A stretch of 55,991 nt of DNA from Hyphomicrobiales bacterium (GCA_900465665.1 UBJO01000010.1:66672-122662); one strand, 5' to 3'. Shown: positions 38,801-44,882, counted from the stretch's first letter. Notes: generated by a model from the letters alone, not told the origin. Program-made: numbers and translations.

Positions 38801-39523
38801 TTTGCCGGCGGCAATTATGTCGATGGTCTGGCTGCGCTGGCGACGCTCGACAGCAACCATGATGGCAAGATCGATGCCAATGATGAGGCCTTCTCGAAGC
38901 TCACCATCTGGCAGGATCTGAACCACAATGGCATCAGCGATGCCGGCGAGCTTTCGAGCCTGGCGGACCACCAGATCGCCAGCCTGTCGCTCGATGCGCA
39001 TGCATCCGACAGCGCGATCAACGGTCAGGCGATCCTGGCCGATGGCAGCTACACGCTGACGGATGGCTCCACCGGCCACTTTGTCGAGGTTGCCTTCGAT
39101 GCCACGCTCGGCAGCGCGGACGACAACCATGCCTACTCGTTGATCGGCAGCGATGGCAACGACACGCTCTCGGGCGCCGGCGGCATGTATACGCTGACGG
39201 GTGGCGCAGGCGCCGATACCTTCGTGCTCGATGCCGATGCGCTTTCGGATGTGAAGATCGCCGACGTGATCACCGACTACAAGGCCGGCGACGGCGACAC
39301 GCTTGATGTGTCGAAGCTCCTCGACAGCCTGCTCGGCCACCAGGCGACCGAAGCCGAGGCGCTCTCGAGCGTCAAGACGACGGTCCAGGGTGCCGACACG
39401 GTGGTCAGCGTCAACGCCAATGGCGGCTGGCACGACGTGGCGGTCCTCCAGAACACCACGGAAGCGGTCAAGATCCTGTTCGACGACAAGCACGACACCA
39501 CCACCGCGCCGCATGTCGGCTAA
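26801..39523 (+). CDS. Giant RTX/VCBS/cadherin-type adhesin secreted by a type I system (BapA/LapA-like)
   Basis: 4240 residues with no N-terminal signal peptide and no cysteine that I can see, both usual for type I secretion substrates. Order: BapA-like N-terminal domain (about 85-148) followed by VAAG (149-152) and a Ser/Pro/Gly linker; about twelve T1SS-143-type repeats ending in DDAPV/NDDVPT (207-2208); a jelly-roll-like NGDFTSGTW module (2209-2370); another T1SS repeat; VCBS-type repeats (2486-3033), one holding a second jelly-roll-like insert (about 2762-2942); three cadherin repeats (3034-3325); cadherin-like and Ig-like modules (3327-3660); six RTX nonapeptides (3777-3830); EF-hand-like Asp/Asn loops (3940-4052); and a C-terminal secretion region with GGAGADTF. 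Surface attachment and biofilm roles are expected. The exporter is encoded just downstream. Confidence 0.93.
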   Translation: MSIEDSRISAVENETASHDLISDIHQDARLQTSALGGVEVAQADTTQPSDQQGAQSTETTGRLPAAQDAAAAAPAGQVVPDQNNIAHLPAGTAIDDIHVRGNDLVLVQADGTEIVIVNGALHVPTFLLGEVELPQQAVIAALEQSNINVAAGPDGSYSASSSPSSSGANFQDTTPGNGGDPTQLASLLADTQQADNAPSRTPDEQNGVPVITTSGLLTVTEITDANGAFSTQVVNGQFGFIPGKDFGVITAVGLSDSLNMDEGTQNGTHVDLTSNGQPVVVTINGLTITGSVDGQPVFTLTVTNTLTGAYTFTQFGPLDHPDRGESGADDVLRLQFSYTVTDKDGDSVTGIGSVDIRDDAPVIDPTAKSPDSAVNESGITGGESHPATTASLGIDWGADKGSNRDVTFDAQNAPTGLTSHGEQIHYQISADGHTLTGYIVVPVHEGELSGLQTVPVFVVTLNPSAANGAYTFELLQSIDHPQTAGSEGGEGSEGGIRPLAVTLSQDEQIGLNFQVTAKDADGDTLPVNFTVTVNDDVPTANTVTNETIMQDDLQTLFPGNSNLGVTSVKGEAGALFTTGADGFKSIELGGEQMSFSAIYKTDKGFAAQESVSWGEGVVKGGVTTFTATGNDSHQTVATFIVHADGSYEFIVSAPIVHSGSGQDDFGLTVNFTVTDGDGDTSHGWLDVTINDDAPTASTVNVETKLDDDAQTMFPGNAGGDGDVADAKSISGEAGTLFKAGADGIQNVSFTAPTGIQAIHDVNGHGVAENLVYTTTTDENGATILTATGADSEHVVFTLTVKADGSYTFDLSAPLVHGTTGATEDNLPVTIGFEVTDGDGDTASGSLTINVNDDVPTTTGTVVTVTADEGDISNLLSHGNSPFDGSGDGSSSNFSLIGLGYAATVSGSVASTVAFGADGSAATGAFSFTADAAATLASLGLSSKGGQLSYAVIGNTIVGYVDNGSHIFNINVDRPVLSFTLNSDGSFKYQQYDQLDHATGNGANTDLKSGDSTVSGIDFGSVIKATDGDGDSVVIGGKLVVTVTDDVPTVSISLTGRTVIHDETSGRDANSNDSTASAASRAFGGLETAEGIHALGYARNGNAIVNYGSSVGTDEPSKVSLTLHVTSEASGLKTIDNEAITLHEEGGLVVGRDTHNEVVFAISLDSEGRVSIAQYQAIQHPVGTDANDLVNLAGKISAVVTAIDYDGDVATKSVDIGGQIQFRDDAPVLSGSSVTVTADEGDIFNVLSQGNSAEDGTHDGSSSDWSLLGLGLAATVSGSIASTVSFGADGAAAGGGFSFVANATSTLTALGLSSQGGQLSYAVVGNMIVGYVNVIGQGYNPLVDRPVLSLTLNSDGSFKFQQYDQLDHVAGNGTNTDLKTTSGSLAGIDFGSVIKATDGDGDSITLAGKLVVKITDDVPTVSISLTGRIVTHDESIGVINGDGSDDTTSQSVKSIFTAFENSDHATALGYAREAGAIVNYGSSVGTDGQGKTTLTLSVTSSESGLFTTAGKAITLSMSNGLVIGRDSDGKAVFAISIDSDGRVSIAQYQAIKHPDGSNANDLVDLTGKISAVVSATDYDGDTVTKSVDIGKQIQFRDDAPVLKAVSSVSLSEDDLANGSSPDGTHLSVKGDLDISLGVDGGKVVLAADGAKWDDASKTLTAGDGSWKVTLGNDGKYTFTLLHNTAHTGAGADDLKIAVTYTATDNDGDSITGNFNVTIKDDVPTASYSGRITVQETANTDGSFHQTSATGTMTFVAGADGAKVTAISYGLGTNAAPIVADEDADSYTAKAMTSGGQAVHIVESADHLTLTGVRADGLTVFVVEVTNAATGAYKFTQSLPLDQPDKNETGSADGILLKIGFTVTDGDGDTSSSSLQIAVNDDGPKAYFSNTVTVTEAGTDNGQFIQQSADGKLLFDGGADGAQITSIVYRFGNTIMEMPEAQGESIRWPALTSNGQAITVTTSSDGLTVTGKVGNVEIFSLHVTDVKTGAYTFTQSGPIDHPDKGQSGADDSLRMVFDFVVTDKDGDTATNAVQVDIRDDAPTAGYAGRITVQETVNTDGSFHETSATGTMSFHAGADGAKITSIAYGLSGGPSNPVISDANETKFTTVALTSGGQQIQIQQVDALTLVGKLADGTQIFKIEVTNAATGAYKFTQLGPIDHPDGANTGADDGLRMKIVYTVTDADGDSVNGSVQIDINDGGPTINGTAHAVNLLSNGDFTSGTWAHPESWGAWATESTGWKIEGTVPGQTGVQLEKIVGTYFGLASSNGHPMVDLGASPGNIAISQNVAGLTAGDKYTISFEVGSYDPNSSALEVHWNNQVYTIPVTGAMKVVTLDVVAGSGTNTLTFKEVGFANDNTGTYLANISLTHGAPVPVFTATTGEDDGQIKFNLHEGTDFSFGADTKGEVNFDTTHVTITTPSGTTITLDQGAYHYDKATGAFTITPGWHFNGLSQGELATITISFTVKDGDGDIKSAVYQVTVTGNNDLVTTSVGFPDGGTITEYQATDIRAGSTTDRTEFDAPAGYAGYNGGGFYIYDDQGDKHTVTVAAGGTGYFGTLTAAVGEETANDGVGWVDWKYHVNDATLNQLAEGETRTEVFHVTIDDGHGSTTTRDITVKLVGTNDKPVFDIVDPAAGAVTEDTAPTASGTIAFTDADLIDTHTATVTAPQGPTYGTFTLGAVSESATTAGGSVGWTYTLNSSAQALAEGDVRTETYKVSIDDGHGGVITKDVTITITGTNDAAVIGGTTTGSVTEDVATINLSTPLYKEDFSGNNAASGWGSNALLQTRGFSQHVSENNFGNYDGQQSIAKTIVFAPAGAGPATAQIDFDFIKIDSWDRGEHLNVYLNNGLAFAFTPKNTGNDGLDGTTGTFTAGGITGTYVITSSGVDTQLGGSDSYLDRIYHITIIAEGAGNQVTLGFGNNLNEDYRNEDFGIDNIVIRDAAASKLFAQGDLTVVDVDHDQSSFVAQQATAGTAGYGVFTLTTGGHWTYTANNSNPAIQALKAGEQVTDSFTVQSIDGTSKVVTVTINGTNDAPTAIALSNNTVDENDTGAIIGKLTTTDKDIGDTYSYTVSDNRFEVVDGSLKLKSGVSLNYEAEHSVNVTVTSKDSGNLTASQTFTIQVGDVNEKPNAGSDFTVNAAENVSDTTVLAKITATDPDAGPQNLKYSIASDVSGKFEVNQTTGEVSLKSGASLDYETDKQHVVTVRVTDAGGLTDDVQVTIKVTDVNEKPDAGADFTVSAAENVGDTVVLAKVTATDPDAGPQNLKYSIASDVSGKFEVNQTTGEVSLKSGASLDYETAQQHVVTVRVTDGGNLSDDVQVTIKVTDVNDAPVGKNGTVTATEDTAYVFKSSDFSFTDADGNGLKGVKIATLPTNGTLKVDGSVVVAGAEISAADIAAGKLTFTAAANAAGMNYANFTFQIHDNGGTANGGVDLDPTPKTITVNVTAVDDGVALLTLANSTHPNAAAPTVGDVLTAKLGNDPDGASSGVTYHWLKDGTAITSATGSTYILTNADVGKQISVYVTYTDGQSFPSTTDTVQAGTVVSANHAPTGADATVNIIEDVSHTFAISEFGFKDADNDTLTSVIIKALPSPSAGTLLYANAAVAVGQAITAADIAAGMLVYVPKDDLFDNKQGSHDTSFSFQVKDSSGSISAADNKITLDLSRTDYLDVSIAKNSTQLFNLYGYDDGEHVSVVGSTGTETVSLDTAYWWYTNFTQLDVSRVDDNLEISWSSSDGNRSLMVLDQFRGNSGIELLKFNDGGYFAGYSLGNTSYNIASGLTGGSGNDLIAGSGAHDTLVGGGGNDLIFGGGGNDTLSGGLGNDLLVGGAGADKFVWGTENLNSSNADVIADYSLSEGDKIDLQNLVPLIANNKSISDYVRLFDNGSVLQVQVFVSGQNGGWTTAYTLAGVRTSGVDSVRIHAAGQDYIFTDDGKKPVASAIDPIILDLDHNGIALTTLEHGVSFDINADGHQDKIAWTAGTDGILAYDVDGNGKIDNGSEIFSPHFAGGNYVDGLAALATLDSNHDGKIDANDEAFSKLTIWQDLNHNGISDAGELSSLADHQIASLSLDAHASDSAINGQAILADGSYTLTDGSTGHFVEVAFDATLGSADDNHAYSLIGSDGNDTLSGAGGMYTLTGGAGADTFVLDADALSDVKIADVITDYKAGDGDTLDVSKLLDSLLGHQATEAEALSSVKTTVQGADTVVSVNANGGWHDVAVLQNTTEAVKILFDDKHDTTTAPHVG
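29390..30502 (+). repeat. Adhesin long repeat unit, copy A (371 codons)
   Basis: Starts at VTADEGDI and ends before the next VTADEGDI. It comprises two T1SS-type modules (GGQLSYAVIGN, SFKYQQYDQLDH, then INYG-like NAIVNYGSSVGTD, RVSIAQYQAIQHP). Strongly similar to the following unit. Confidence 0.8.
30503..31624 (+). repeat. Adhesin long repeat unit, copy B (374 codons)
   Basis: Tandem copy of 29390-30502. Shared landmarks include GGQLSYAVVGN, SFKFQQYDQLDH, GAIVNYGSSVGTD and RVSIAQYQAIKHP. Divergence between the copies suggests an older duplication than the cadherin pair. Confidence 0.8.
36167..36772 (+). repeat. Two near-identical 303-bp cadherin repeats in the adhesin
   Basis: 36167-36469 and 36470-36772 each encode a 101-residue module from NEKPNAG/NEKPDAG to VTIKVTDV. 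About 90 bp in the middle (from roughly 36246 in copy 1) are identical at nucleotide level, pointing to recent duplication or gene conversion. Confidence 0.85.
38129..38290 (+). repeat. Six RTX calcium-binding nonapeptides
   Basis: Consecutive 27-bp units encode GGSGNDLIA, GSGAHDTLV, GGGGNDLIF, GGGGNDTLS, GGLGNDLLV and GGAGADKFV. The GGxGxD pattern binds calcium outside the cell and drives folding after secretion. Confidence 0.9.
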
Positions 39524-39527
39524 CGGA

Positions 39528-39581
39528 CAGGCGGAATGCTCCGCCTGACATGACAAGGGAAAGGCGCGCGAGCGCCTTTTT
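39528..39581 (+). terminator. Double hairpin terminator after the adhesin gene
   Basis: First hairpin: CAGGCGGA (39528-39535), loop ATGC, TCCGCCTG (39540-39547). Second: AAAGGCGC (39560-39567), loop GCGA, GCGCCTTT (39572-39579) with a T-run. The second is a good intrinsic terminator; the first may protect the mRNA end. Confidence 0.8.
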
Positions 39582-39956
39582 CGCGTTTTGAGGGGCATGC
39601 GCGAGGCGAGGGGTGGGCGGCTCCCCACCGCCGTGCGATCGAGATACGGAGCCTGGTCTGGCAGTCGGTCGTTGCGGCCAGCCTGATTGCGCGGTCGGCC
39701 GATCGCGAATGAAACCACGTGGACTGTTTCGCTTCGCATGGCGGCAAGTGTAGCGATGCAAGTGGCTGGTACGGCGCGGCGGATCTTGTTGGCGCGGCAG
39801 GTCTTCGCCGTTGCGGCAAGCCGCTACGATTGGGATACGCCTCCAGCCTCAAGCCTCCACTTAAGCCTCTAGCTTGCGTTCGCCGGTATTGACGCCTGCA
39901 TCCGCCACCATTCCAACGCCTGGCCGAAACCGCGATCCACGTGCCAATCACCCAAA
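39582..39956. other. Intergenic stretch between adhesin and GGDEF-like gene
   Basis: About 375 nt of GC-rich DNA. The open frames that cross it have no recognisable product and no good ribosome sites. A small series of AAGCCTC repeats lies near 39846-39871. I see no gene here; a decayed sequence is possible. Confidence 0.5.
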
Positions 39957-39983
39957 CGAAAAGAGGCGCCCCATGGCGCCTCA
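39957..39983 (-). terminator. Rho-independent terminator of the GGDEF-like gene
   Basis: On the minus strand GAGGCGCC, loop ATGG, GGCGCCTC is followed by TTTT. An 8-bp perfect stem about 40 nt after the stop codon. Confidence 0.8.
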
Positions 39984-40019
39984 AGATCACGTCGCGATTG
40001 TTGCCATCCGCCTCAGCCC

Positions 40020-40781
40020 TCAGGCCGCAGGCAGTCTGGAGATCGGCACGGCGTCGTCCGCTTCGCCGCCGCGGTCCATGGCCATTTCGTCGGCCAGCTG
40101 GCGGATGTGGTTGAAGTCGGTGGGGCCGTCGAAAACCGCGCCGCCGAGGCGGATGTCGAGTGAAAGCGGTGCGTCGCCGGCGGTGAATGCCGCCTGTTCG
40201 CAGCGGCGGCGGATGCGCATGCCGACATCCTGGGCGTTTTCGATCGTGGCGCCCGGCAGGAACACGCCGAGCTCGTTGGTGGCAAGCCGCGCGACGAGAT
40301 CGCCCGAGCGCACCGAAGACTGGGTGATCGCCGCGAGCGACTGCATCACGGTGTCGGCCCATTGCGGCCCGTAGCGGCGGCTGATGGCGTCCAGCGTGTC
40401 GATCACGACCGCGATCATCACGCCGCCGGCGTCAGTAGAGATCCGCTTGCGGCGGTCGATATAGTGTTCGACGGCGGCCGCGAAGGCTGTTCCGTTGAGC
40501 GTCTTGGTAACGCTGTCGTGCCGCTGAGAATAGTTAACGGCGTCCTGCAGTTTTCTGAGCTCGTTATTCTTGATTTGCAGCATCATCAGCAGCGGAAATG
40601 CAACAAAAAGCGAAATAGCGGTGGCTCCGACGAATCCAACCAAAAATGGTCGCTCCGGCATCAGAAGGTTTAAGATAAGTAAAAAACCGACCGAGCAGGC
40701 CGCGAAGCAGATCGAAACGATCGCGGCGATGCGAAGAGCGGAAAGGTTTGTTGCGGATTGGTAACTCTGACGGAATTTCAT
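40020..40781 (-). CDS. Two-TM protein with degenerate GGDEF domain and intact c-di-GMP I-site
   Basis: 253 residues. Two hydrophobic segments (about 15-40 and 46-69) anchor it in the inner membrane with almost no periplasmic loop. A GGDEF-fold domain follows (about 86-235): RHDSVTKTLNGTAF matches the usual RHDxLTGLxNRxxF start. The active-site loop reads ATNEL (167-171) instead of GGDEF, so cyclase activity is unlikely. The inhibitory site RSGD (158-161) sits exactly five residues before it, as in true cyclases, so c-di-GMP binding is possible. There is no HAMP or EAL domain, unlike LapD. It lies between the adhesin and its secretion operon, on the opposite strand. Confidence 0.85.
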   Translation of the reverse strand: MKFRQSYQSATNLSALRIAAIVSICFAACSVGFLLILNLLMPERPFLVGFVGATAISLFVAFPLLMMLQIKNNELRKLQDAVNYSQRHDSVTKTLNGTAFAAAVEHYIDRRKRISTDAGGVMIAVVIDTLDAISRRYGPQWADTVMQSLAAITQSSVRSGDLVARLATNELGVFLPGATIENAQDVGMRIRRRCEQAAFTAGDAPLSLDIRLGGAVFDGPTDFNHIRQLADEMAMDRGGEADDAVPISRLPAA

Positions 40782-40867
40782 CGCGGGGCAGGTCCCTGTG
40801 GAAGTAACGGCAGATAAACACGGACGGGAAAAGTTGGAGTTAAAAAACCCTGTAAAATTCTAGCTTT

Positions 40868-40894
40868 AGCGCTTGATACTAGGGAATTAACCGT
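40868..40894. promoter_or_regulatory. Candidate shared regulatory elements upstream of the secretion operon
   Basis: AGCGCTT (40868-40874) and TTAACCGT (40887-40894) occur in the same order as upstream of the adhesin, with a 12-nt gap here and 6 nt there. They lie in the 235-nt divergent region between the GGDEF-like gene and the TolC-like gene. Confidence 0.4.
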
Positions 40895-41016
40895 CTCCGC
40901 AGGAAAGACCTGTACCGGAATTGGAATGTGGAAAAATAGGTGTTACTTGTTTGCCGAATGAAAGCGTTCGGTATACGGGTTCACTCGGTGAATTTAGATG
41001 TTGAGGGGCATCCGTC

Positions 41017-42459
41017 TTGTTTAAAGCCAAAAGCATTATTGCAGCATTGTCTGCCACTGTTGCTCTGAATTTCTCGTTCTTCGTCGACGCCAATGCGATG
41101 TCTTTGCAACAAGCCATCGAAACGACGATGAAAACCAATCCGCAGATACTTCAGGCTGCAAAAGACAAAGAAGCAATCGAGTTTGAGCTTCGCCAGGCGC
41201 GTGGGTTATACTTACCGTCGGTTGATCTGGAGAGCGGCATCGGCCGTCGCCGGTTGTCGAATTCGACCACGGGCACGCTGACCTCGAACCACGATTACCT
41301 GTCGCCCGGCGATGTCGGCGTGACGGTCACGCAGACGCTGTTTGATGGCGGCGCGCGCAAGTCGCAGGTCGATCAGCAGGCATCGCGCGTCGATGGCGCC
41401 TCCTTCCGGGTCCTCGAGCGTTCCGAAGCGCTGGCGCTCGAGGTAACCCAGGACTACCTGGAATATATGCTGCAAAACCAGATCGTTGCCGCCGCCAAGG
41501 AGAACGTCTCCTTCCATACGGCGATGGTCGGCGATATCAATGAAAGCATCAAGGGCGGCGCGCTCACCGATGCCGACCGTCTTCAGGGCAGCGAACGTCT
41601 GCAGGCCGCCAAGGCCCGCATGCGCGAGGCGCTGGAAGAGCTGGAAGCAACGAAGATCCGCTTCATGAAGGCCGTCGGCCAGCCGATCGTCAATGCCCAG
41701 ACCCCGCCGTCGGTCGCCAAGTATATCCCGAAGACGCTCGACGATGCACTTTTCGTCGCCAACAAGAACAGCCCGCGCATCTTCTCGGCCAACGCCGATG
41801 TTGACGCGGCCGATGCCGGCGTTCGCGGCGCGCGCGCCAACTACCTGCCGAAGGTCAATCTGGAGGGTACTGCCCGCGTCGGCAACGACATCGACGGCGA
41901 TGAAGGCAACACCAACGATTACCAGGTGCGCGTTGTCGCCCGCTGGAACCTTTATCGCGGCGGCATCGATGTCGCCCGCGAGCAGGAGCAGATCCGCCGC
42001 GCCGGCGAAGAGCGTTACGCGCTCGCCCAAGTGCAGCGCGAGGTGAAGGAATCGGTCAGCTCCGCCTGGAACGAACGCGTCAGCCGCGGCGAGCTGTCGG
42101 GCATTCTTGCCAAGCAGTCGTCGATCAACAACCAGCTGGTCGGTTCCTACCGCGAGCAGTTCAAGGTCGGCCAGCGCTCGCTGCTCGACGTGCTCGATGC
42201 GCAGAACACCCGCTTCAACACCAAGGTGCTGGCTGATACGGCCCGCGTTGCCTCGTTGTTCGCGGAATACAAGATCCTCGCCGCATCCGGCAATCTGCTT
42301 CAGACCATGAAGCTGAAGCCGCTGGATCAGGCGAAGCCTTACGCACGAGAAGAGTTCGCTGTTCCAGCGGCCGCTCAGAATCCCGGATATGCCGAAGTCG
42401 ACTCTCATCAGAAGGCTGGCATGCCTATGGACCTGCTGGCGCCGATCCGGCAGCAGTAG
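41017..42459 (+). CDS. TolC/LapE-like outer membrane protein of the type I secretion system
   Basis: 480 residues. TTG start at 41017, eight bases after GAGGGG (41003-41008); it is the only start that leaves a complete signal peptide (about 1-27, ending VDANA). The mature part has the two-fold TolC repeat: SLQQAIETTMKTNPQILQAAKD near residue 30 and LDDALFVANKNSPRIFSANADV in the second half, with long helical stretches forming the periplasmic tunnel. It should provide the outer-membrane channel for the giant adhesin. First gene of an operon; the ABC exporter follows after 20 nt. Confidence 0.92.
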   Translation: MFKAKSIIAALSATVALNFSFFVDANAMSLQQAIETTMKTNPQILQAAKDKEAIEFELRQARGLYLPSVDLESGIGRRRLSNSTTGTLTSNHDYLSPGDVGVTVTQTLFDGGARKSQVDQQASRVDGASFRVLERSEALALEVTQDYLEYMLQNQIVAAAKENVSFHTAMVGDINESIKGGALTDADRLQGSERLQAAKARMREALEELEATKIRFMKAVGQPIVNAQTPPSVAKYIPKTLDDALFVANKNSPRIFSANADVDAADAGVRGARANYLPKVNLEGTARVGNDIDGDEGNTNDYQVRVVARWNLYRGGIDVAREQEQIRRAGEERYALAQVQREVKESVSSAWNERVSRGELSGILAKQSSINNQLVGSYREQFKVGQRSLLDVLDAQNTRFNTKVLADTARVASLFAEYKILAASGNLLQTMKLKPLDQAKPYAREEFAVPAAAQNPGYAEVDSHQKAGMPMDLLAPIRQQ

Positions 42460-42479
42460 TAGTCAGGTGACCATAGAAC

Positions 42480-44882
42480 ATGCGGAACGTTGCATCTGAG
42501 ACGAACGGCAGCATGCCGCTTCAAACATTCAAGGCCGCGTTCAAGTCCGTGGCAGCGTTCTATGGTCGACCAAGCTCCGATACGGTGCTCTTCTCCGGCC
42601 TTCCGGATGAGATCACCGAATCACTCGAGGGCGATGATGTCGAGCAGATGGCCGAGCGCATCGGCCTTCAGGTCATCAAGCATCCGGAGCGCGATTGCCG
42701 GCTGGGCAATTTCGATTGTCCCGCTATCGTCACCTTTGCCGATGGCGGCGTGCTCCCGCTCTTGGAGATGGCCGAGGACGGCTCTTACATCACCGACATC
42801 GTGCCCGTCGTCGGCGTTTCCTCGCGCCTGTCGCGCGAGGATCTGATCGCGCTGAAGCCCGAGACGGCCTTCGCCTTCACGCTCTATTATCAGAACGCCT
42901 CGGAAGAGGCGCTTGTTGGTAATGCCGTGGAGATCGAAAAGCGCCACTGGCTGGCGACGACGCTGGCGCCTTACTGGCGCACCTATCTCCGCGTCATGGT
43001 GGCAGCACTCTTCATCAATCTGATCGCGCTCGGCTCGCCGCTGTTTACGATGAACGTCTATGACCGCGTTCTGCCCAACAAGGCGATCCCGACGCTCTGG
43101 GTTCTCGCCGCCGGCATCACGCTTGCCTATCTATTTGATTTCCTGCTGAAAACCGCGCGCTCCTCGCTGATCGATTATGCTGGTCGCAAGGCCGATTTGC
43201 GCCTGTCGCAGATGCTCTTCGACAAGGTGCTGAACTCGACGCTGGCCTCGCGCCCGATGTCGACGGGCGAATATGCCAACCGCGTCACGCAGTATGAGTT
43301 CGTCCGCGAATTCTTCACGTCCAACACGATCGGCGTCATCATCGACAGCCTCTTCGTCTTCATCTTCCTCGCGGTCATCTATCTCATCTCCGGCTGGCTG
43401 GTCGTTATCCCCGCCGTCGCCTTCGTGCTCTCGGTCGTGATCGGTCTCTACGCCCAGGCCGCGATCGGCAAGCGCATGGCGACCGCCGCCAACGAAGCCT
43501 CGCGCCGCCAGTCGCTGCTGGTCGAAACCATCTCGACGATCGAGACGCTGAAGAGCCTGCGCGCCGAAGCCACGATGCTGCGCCGCTGGCAGGAACTGAC
43601 GAAATACTCCAGCCGCACCAGCGAAGAGATCAAGCACGTCTCCACCAACGCCATCAACATGACCATGTTCGTGCAGCAGATGGTGAGCGTTCTGATCGTC
43701 ATCGCCGGCACCTATGAGTTCTCGGAAGGCCGCATCGCCATGGGCGCGATCGTCGCCACTGTCATGCTAGCAAGCCGCGCCGGCGCGCCGCTCGGCCAGA
43801 TCGCCATGACGCTGGCGCGCTTCCGCCAGGCCACCATGTCGCTGCGCATCCTCGACAAGATCATGGAACAGCCCGATGACCGCCCCTCGACGGTCGGTTT
43901 CGTCAATCGCGAGATCACCCGCGGCGCCTTCAGTTTCCAGGATGTCTCGTTCCAGTATCCGGGCTCGGACTATCCCGTCATCAACAAGCTGTCCTTCAAC
44001 GTCAATCCCGGCGAGCGCATCGGCATCATCGGCCGAATCGGCTCCGGCAAGACCACGCTGGGGCGTCTGCTGGATGGCCTGTTTGCGCCCTCCGGCGGTC
44101 GCGTGCTGATCGATGGTGTCGATATTCGCCAGTATCACATGGCCGAAGTGCGCGCCAACGTCGCCGTCGCCGGCCAGTCTTCCGATCTCTTCTCGGGAAC
44201 GGTGAAGGAAAACCTGCTGCTCGGCCGCGCCGACGCCACCGATGAGGACCTGCTCGAAGTCGCCCGCATGACTGGCGTCGATGAGTTCGTCGGCACCCAT
44301 CCGCGCGGCTTCGACATGCCTGTTGGCGAGCGCGGCAGCAATCTGTCGAGTGGCCAGAAACAGGCGCTCACCATCGCCCGTCTGCTCCTCACGCGCCCCA
44401 AGGTCGTGTTCCTCGACGAGCCCTCGGGCGCCATGGATCTCGCGACCGAGCGCAACCTGATCGCCCGTCTCTCCAAGGCCTTCGACCGCAAGACCACGCT
44501 GATCATCGCCACCCATCGCTATAGCATGCTGGATCTCGTCGACCGCCTGATCGTTATCGACAAGGGCCGCATCATCGCCGATGGTCCGAAGCAGGCCGTC
44601 ATCGAAGCCATGCAGCGCAAGCCCGGCGCACCTGCGGCGGCCGTGGCCCCGCAGGCCGCTCCGGTCGCAAGGCAGGCTCCGGTCACGCCGGTTGCCATGT
44701 CCGTCGCCCCGGTCACCTCGGTCGCGCCGGCGCCGGCAGGCTCCGCCGCCATGCCGGTCGCGCAGGTGGCAACGGCCGCGCCCGCCCACGCCCATCCGAT
44801 GCCGGTCGCCTCCGGCGCGCCTGTCGGTCCGGCGACGGCCGCCAACGTGACGCCGATCGTACCGGGGGTTAAGCTGTCATGA
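42480..44882 (+). CDS. Type I secretion ABC exporter, LapB-like, with C39-like N-terminal domain
   Basis: 800 residues, start at 42480 after AGGTGA. Residues about 15-140 resemble a C39 peptidase-like domain that lacks the catalytic Cys, as in exporters of RTX adhesins, where it docks substrate without cleaving it. Transmembrane domain about 165-450. ATPase: Walker A GRIGSGKT (518-525), signature LSSGQ (622-626), Walker B VVFLDE (642-647), H-loop His679. Residues about 714-800 form an unusual Ala/Pro/Val-rich tail after the normal end of the ATPase. It powers export of the adhesin. It overlaps the HlyD-like gene by ATGA. Confidence 0.93.
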   Translation: MRNVASETNGSMPLQTFKAAFKSVAAFYGRPSSDTVLFSGLPDEITESLEGDDVEQMAERIGLQVIKHPERDCRLGNFDCPAIVTFADGGVLPLLEMAEDGSYITDIVPVVGVSSRLSREDLIALKPETAFAFTLYYQNASEEALVGNAVEIEKRHWLATTLAPYWRTYLRVMVAALFINLIALGSPLFTMNVYDRVLPNKAIPTLWVLAAGITLAYLFDFLLKTARSSLIDYAGRKADLRLSQMLFDKVLNSTLASRPMSTGEYANRVTQYEFVREFFTSNTIGVIIDSLFVFIFLAVIYLISGWLVVIPAVAFVLSVVIGLYAQAAIGKRMATAANEASRRQSLLVETISTIETLKSLRAEATMLRRWQELTKYSSRTSEEIKHVSTNAINMTMFVQQMVSVLIVIAGTYEFSEGRIAMGAIVATVMLASRAGAPLGQIAMTLARFRQATMSLRILDKIMEQPDDRPSTVGFVNREITRGAFSFQDVSFQYPGSDYPVINKLSFNVNPGERIGIIGRIGSGKTTLGRLLDGLFAPSGGRVLIDGVDIRQYHMAEVRANVAVAGQSSDLFSGTVKENLLLGRADATDEDLLEVARMTGVDEFVGTHPRGFDMPVGERGSNLSSGQKQALTIARLLLTRPKVVFLDEPSGAMDLATERNLIARLSKAFDRKTTLIIATHRYSMLDLVDRLIVIDKGRIIADGPKQAVIEAMQRKPGAPAAAVAPQAAPVARQAPVTPVAMSVAPVTSVAPAPAGSAAMPVAQVATAAPAHAHPMPVASGAPVGPATAANVTPIVPGVKLS

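Noticed and set aside
39520..40374. Several open frames across the adhesin-GGDEF intergenic stretch and the opposite strand of the GGDEF-like gene
   Set aside because: No domain, no ribosome site, and they run through two terminators.
40020..40781. The GGDEF-like protein as an active diguanylate cyclase or as LapD itself
   Set aside because: ATNEL replaces GGDEF, so catalysis is unlikely. It has no HAMP, EAL or periplasmic output domain, so it is not LapD.
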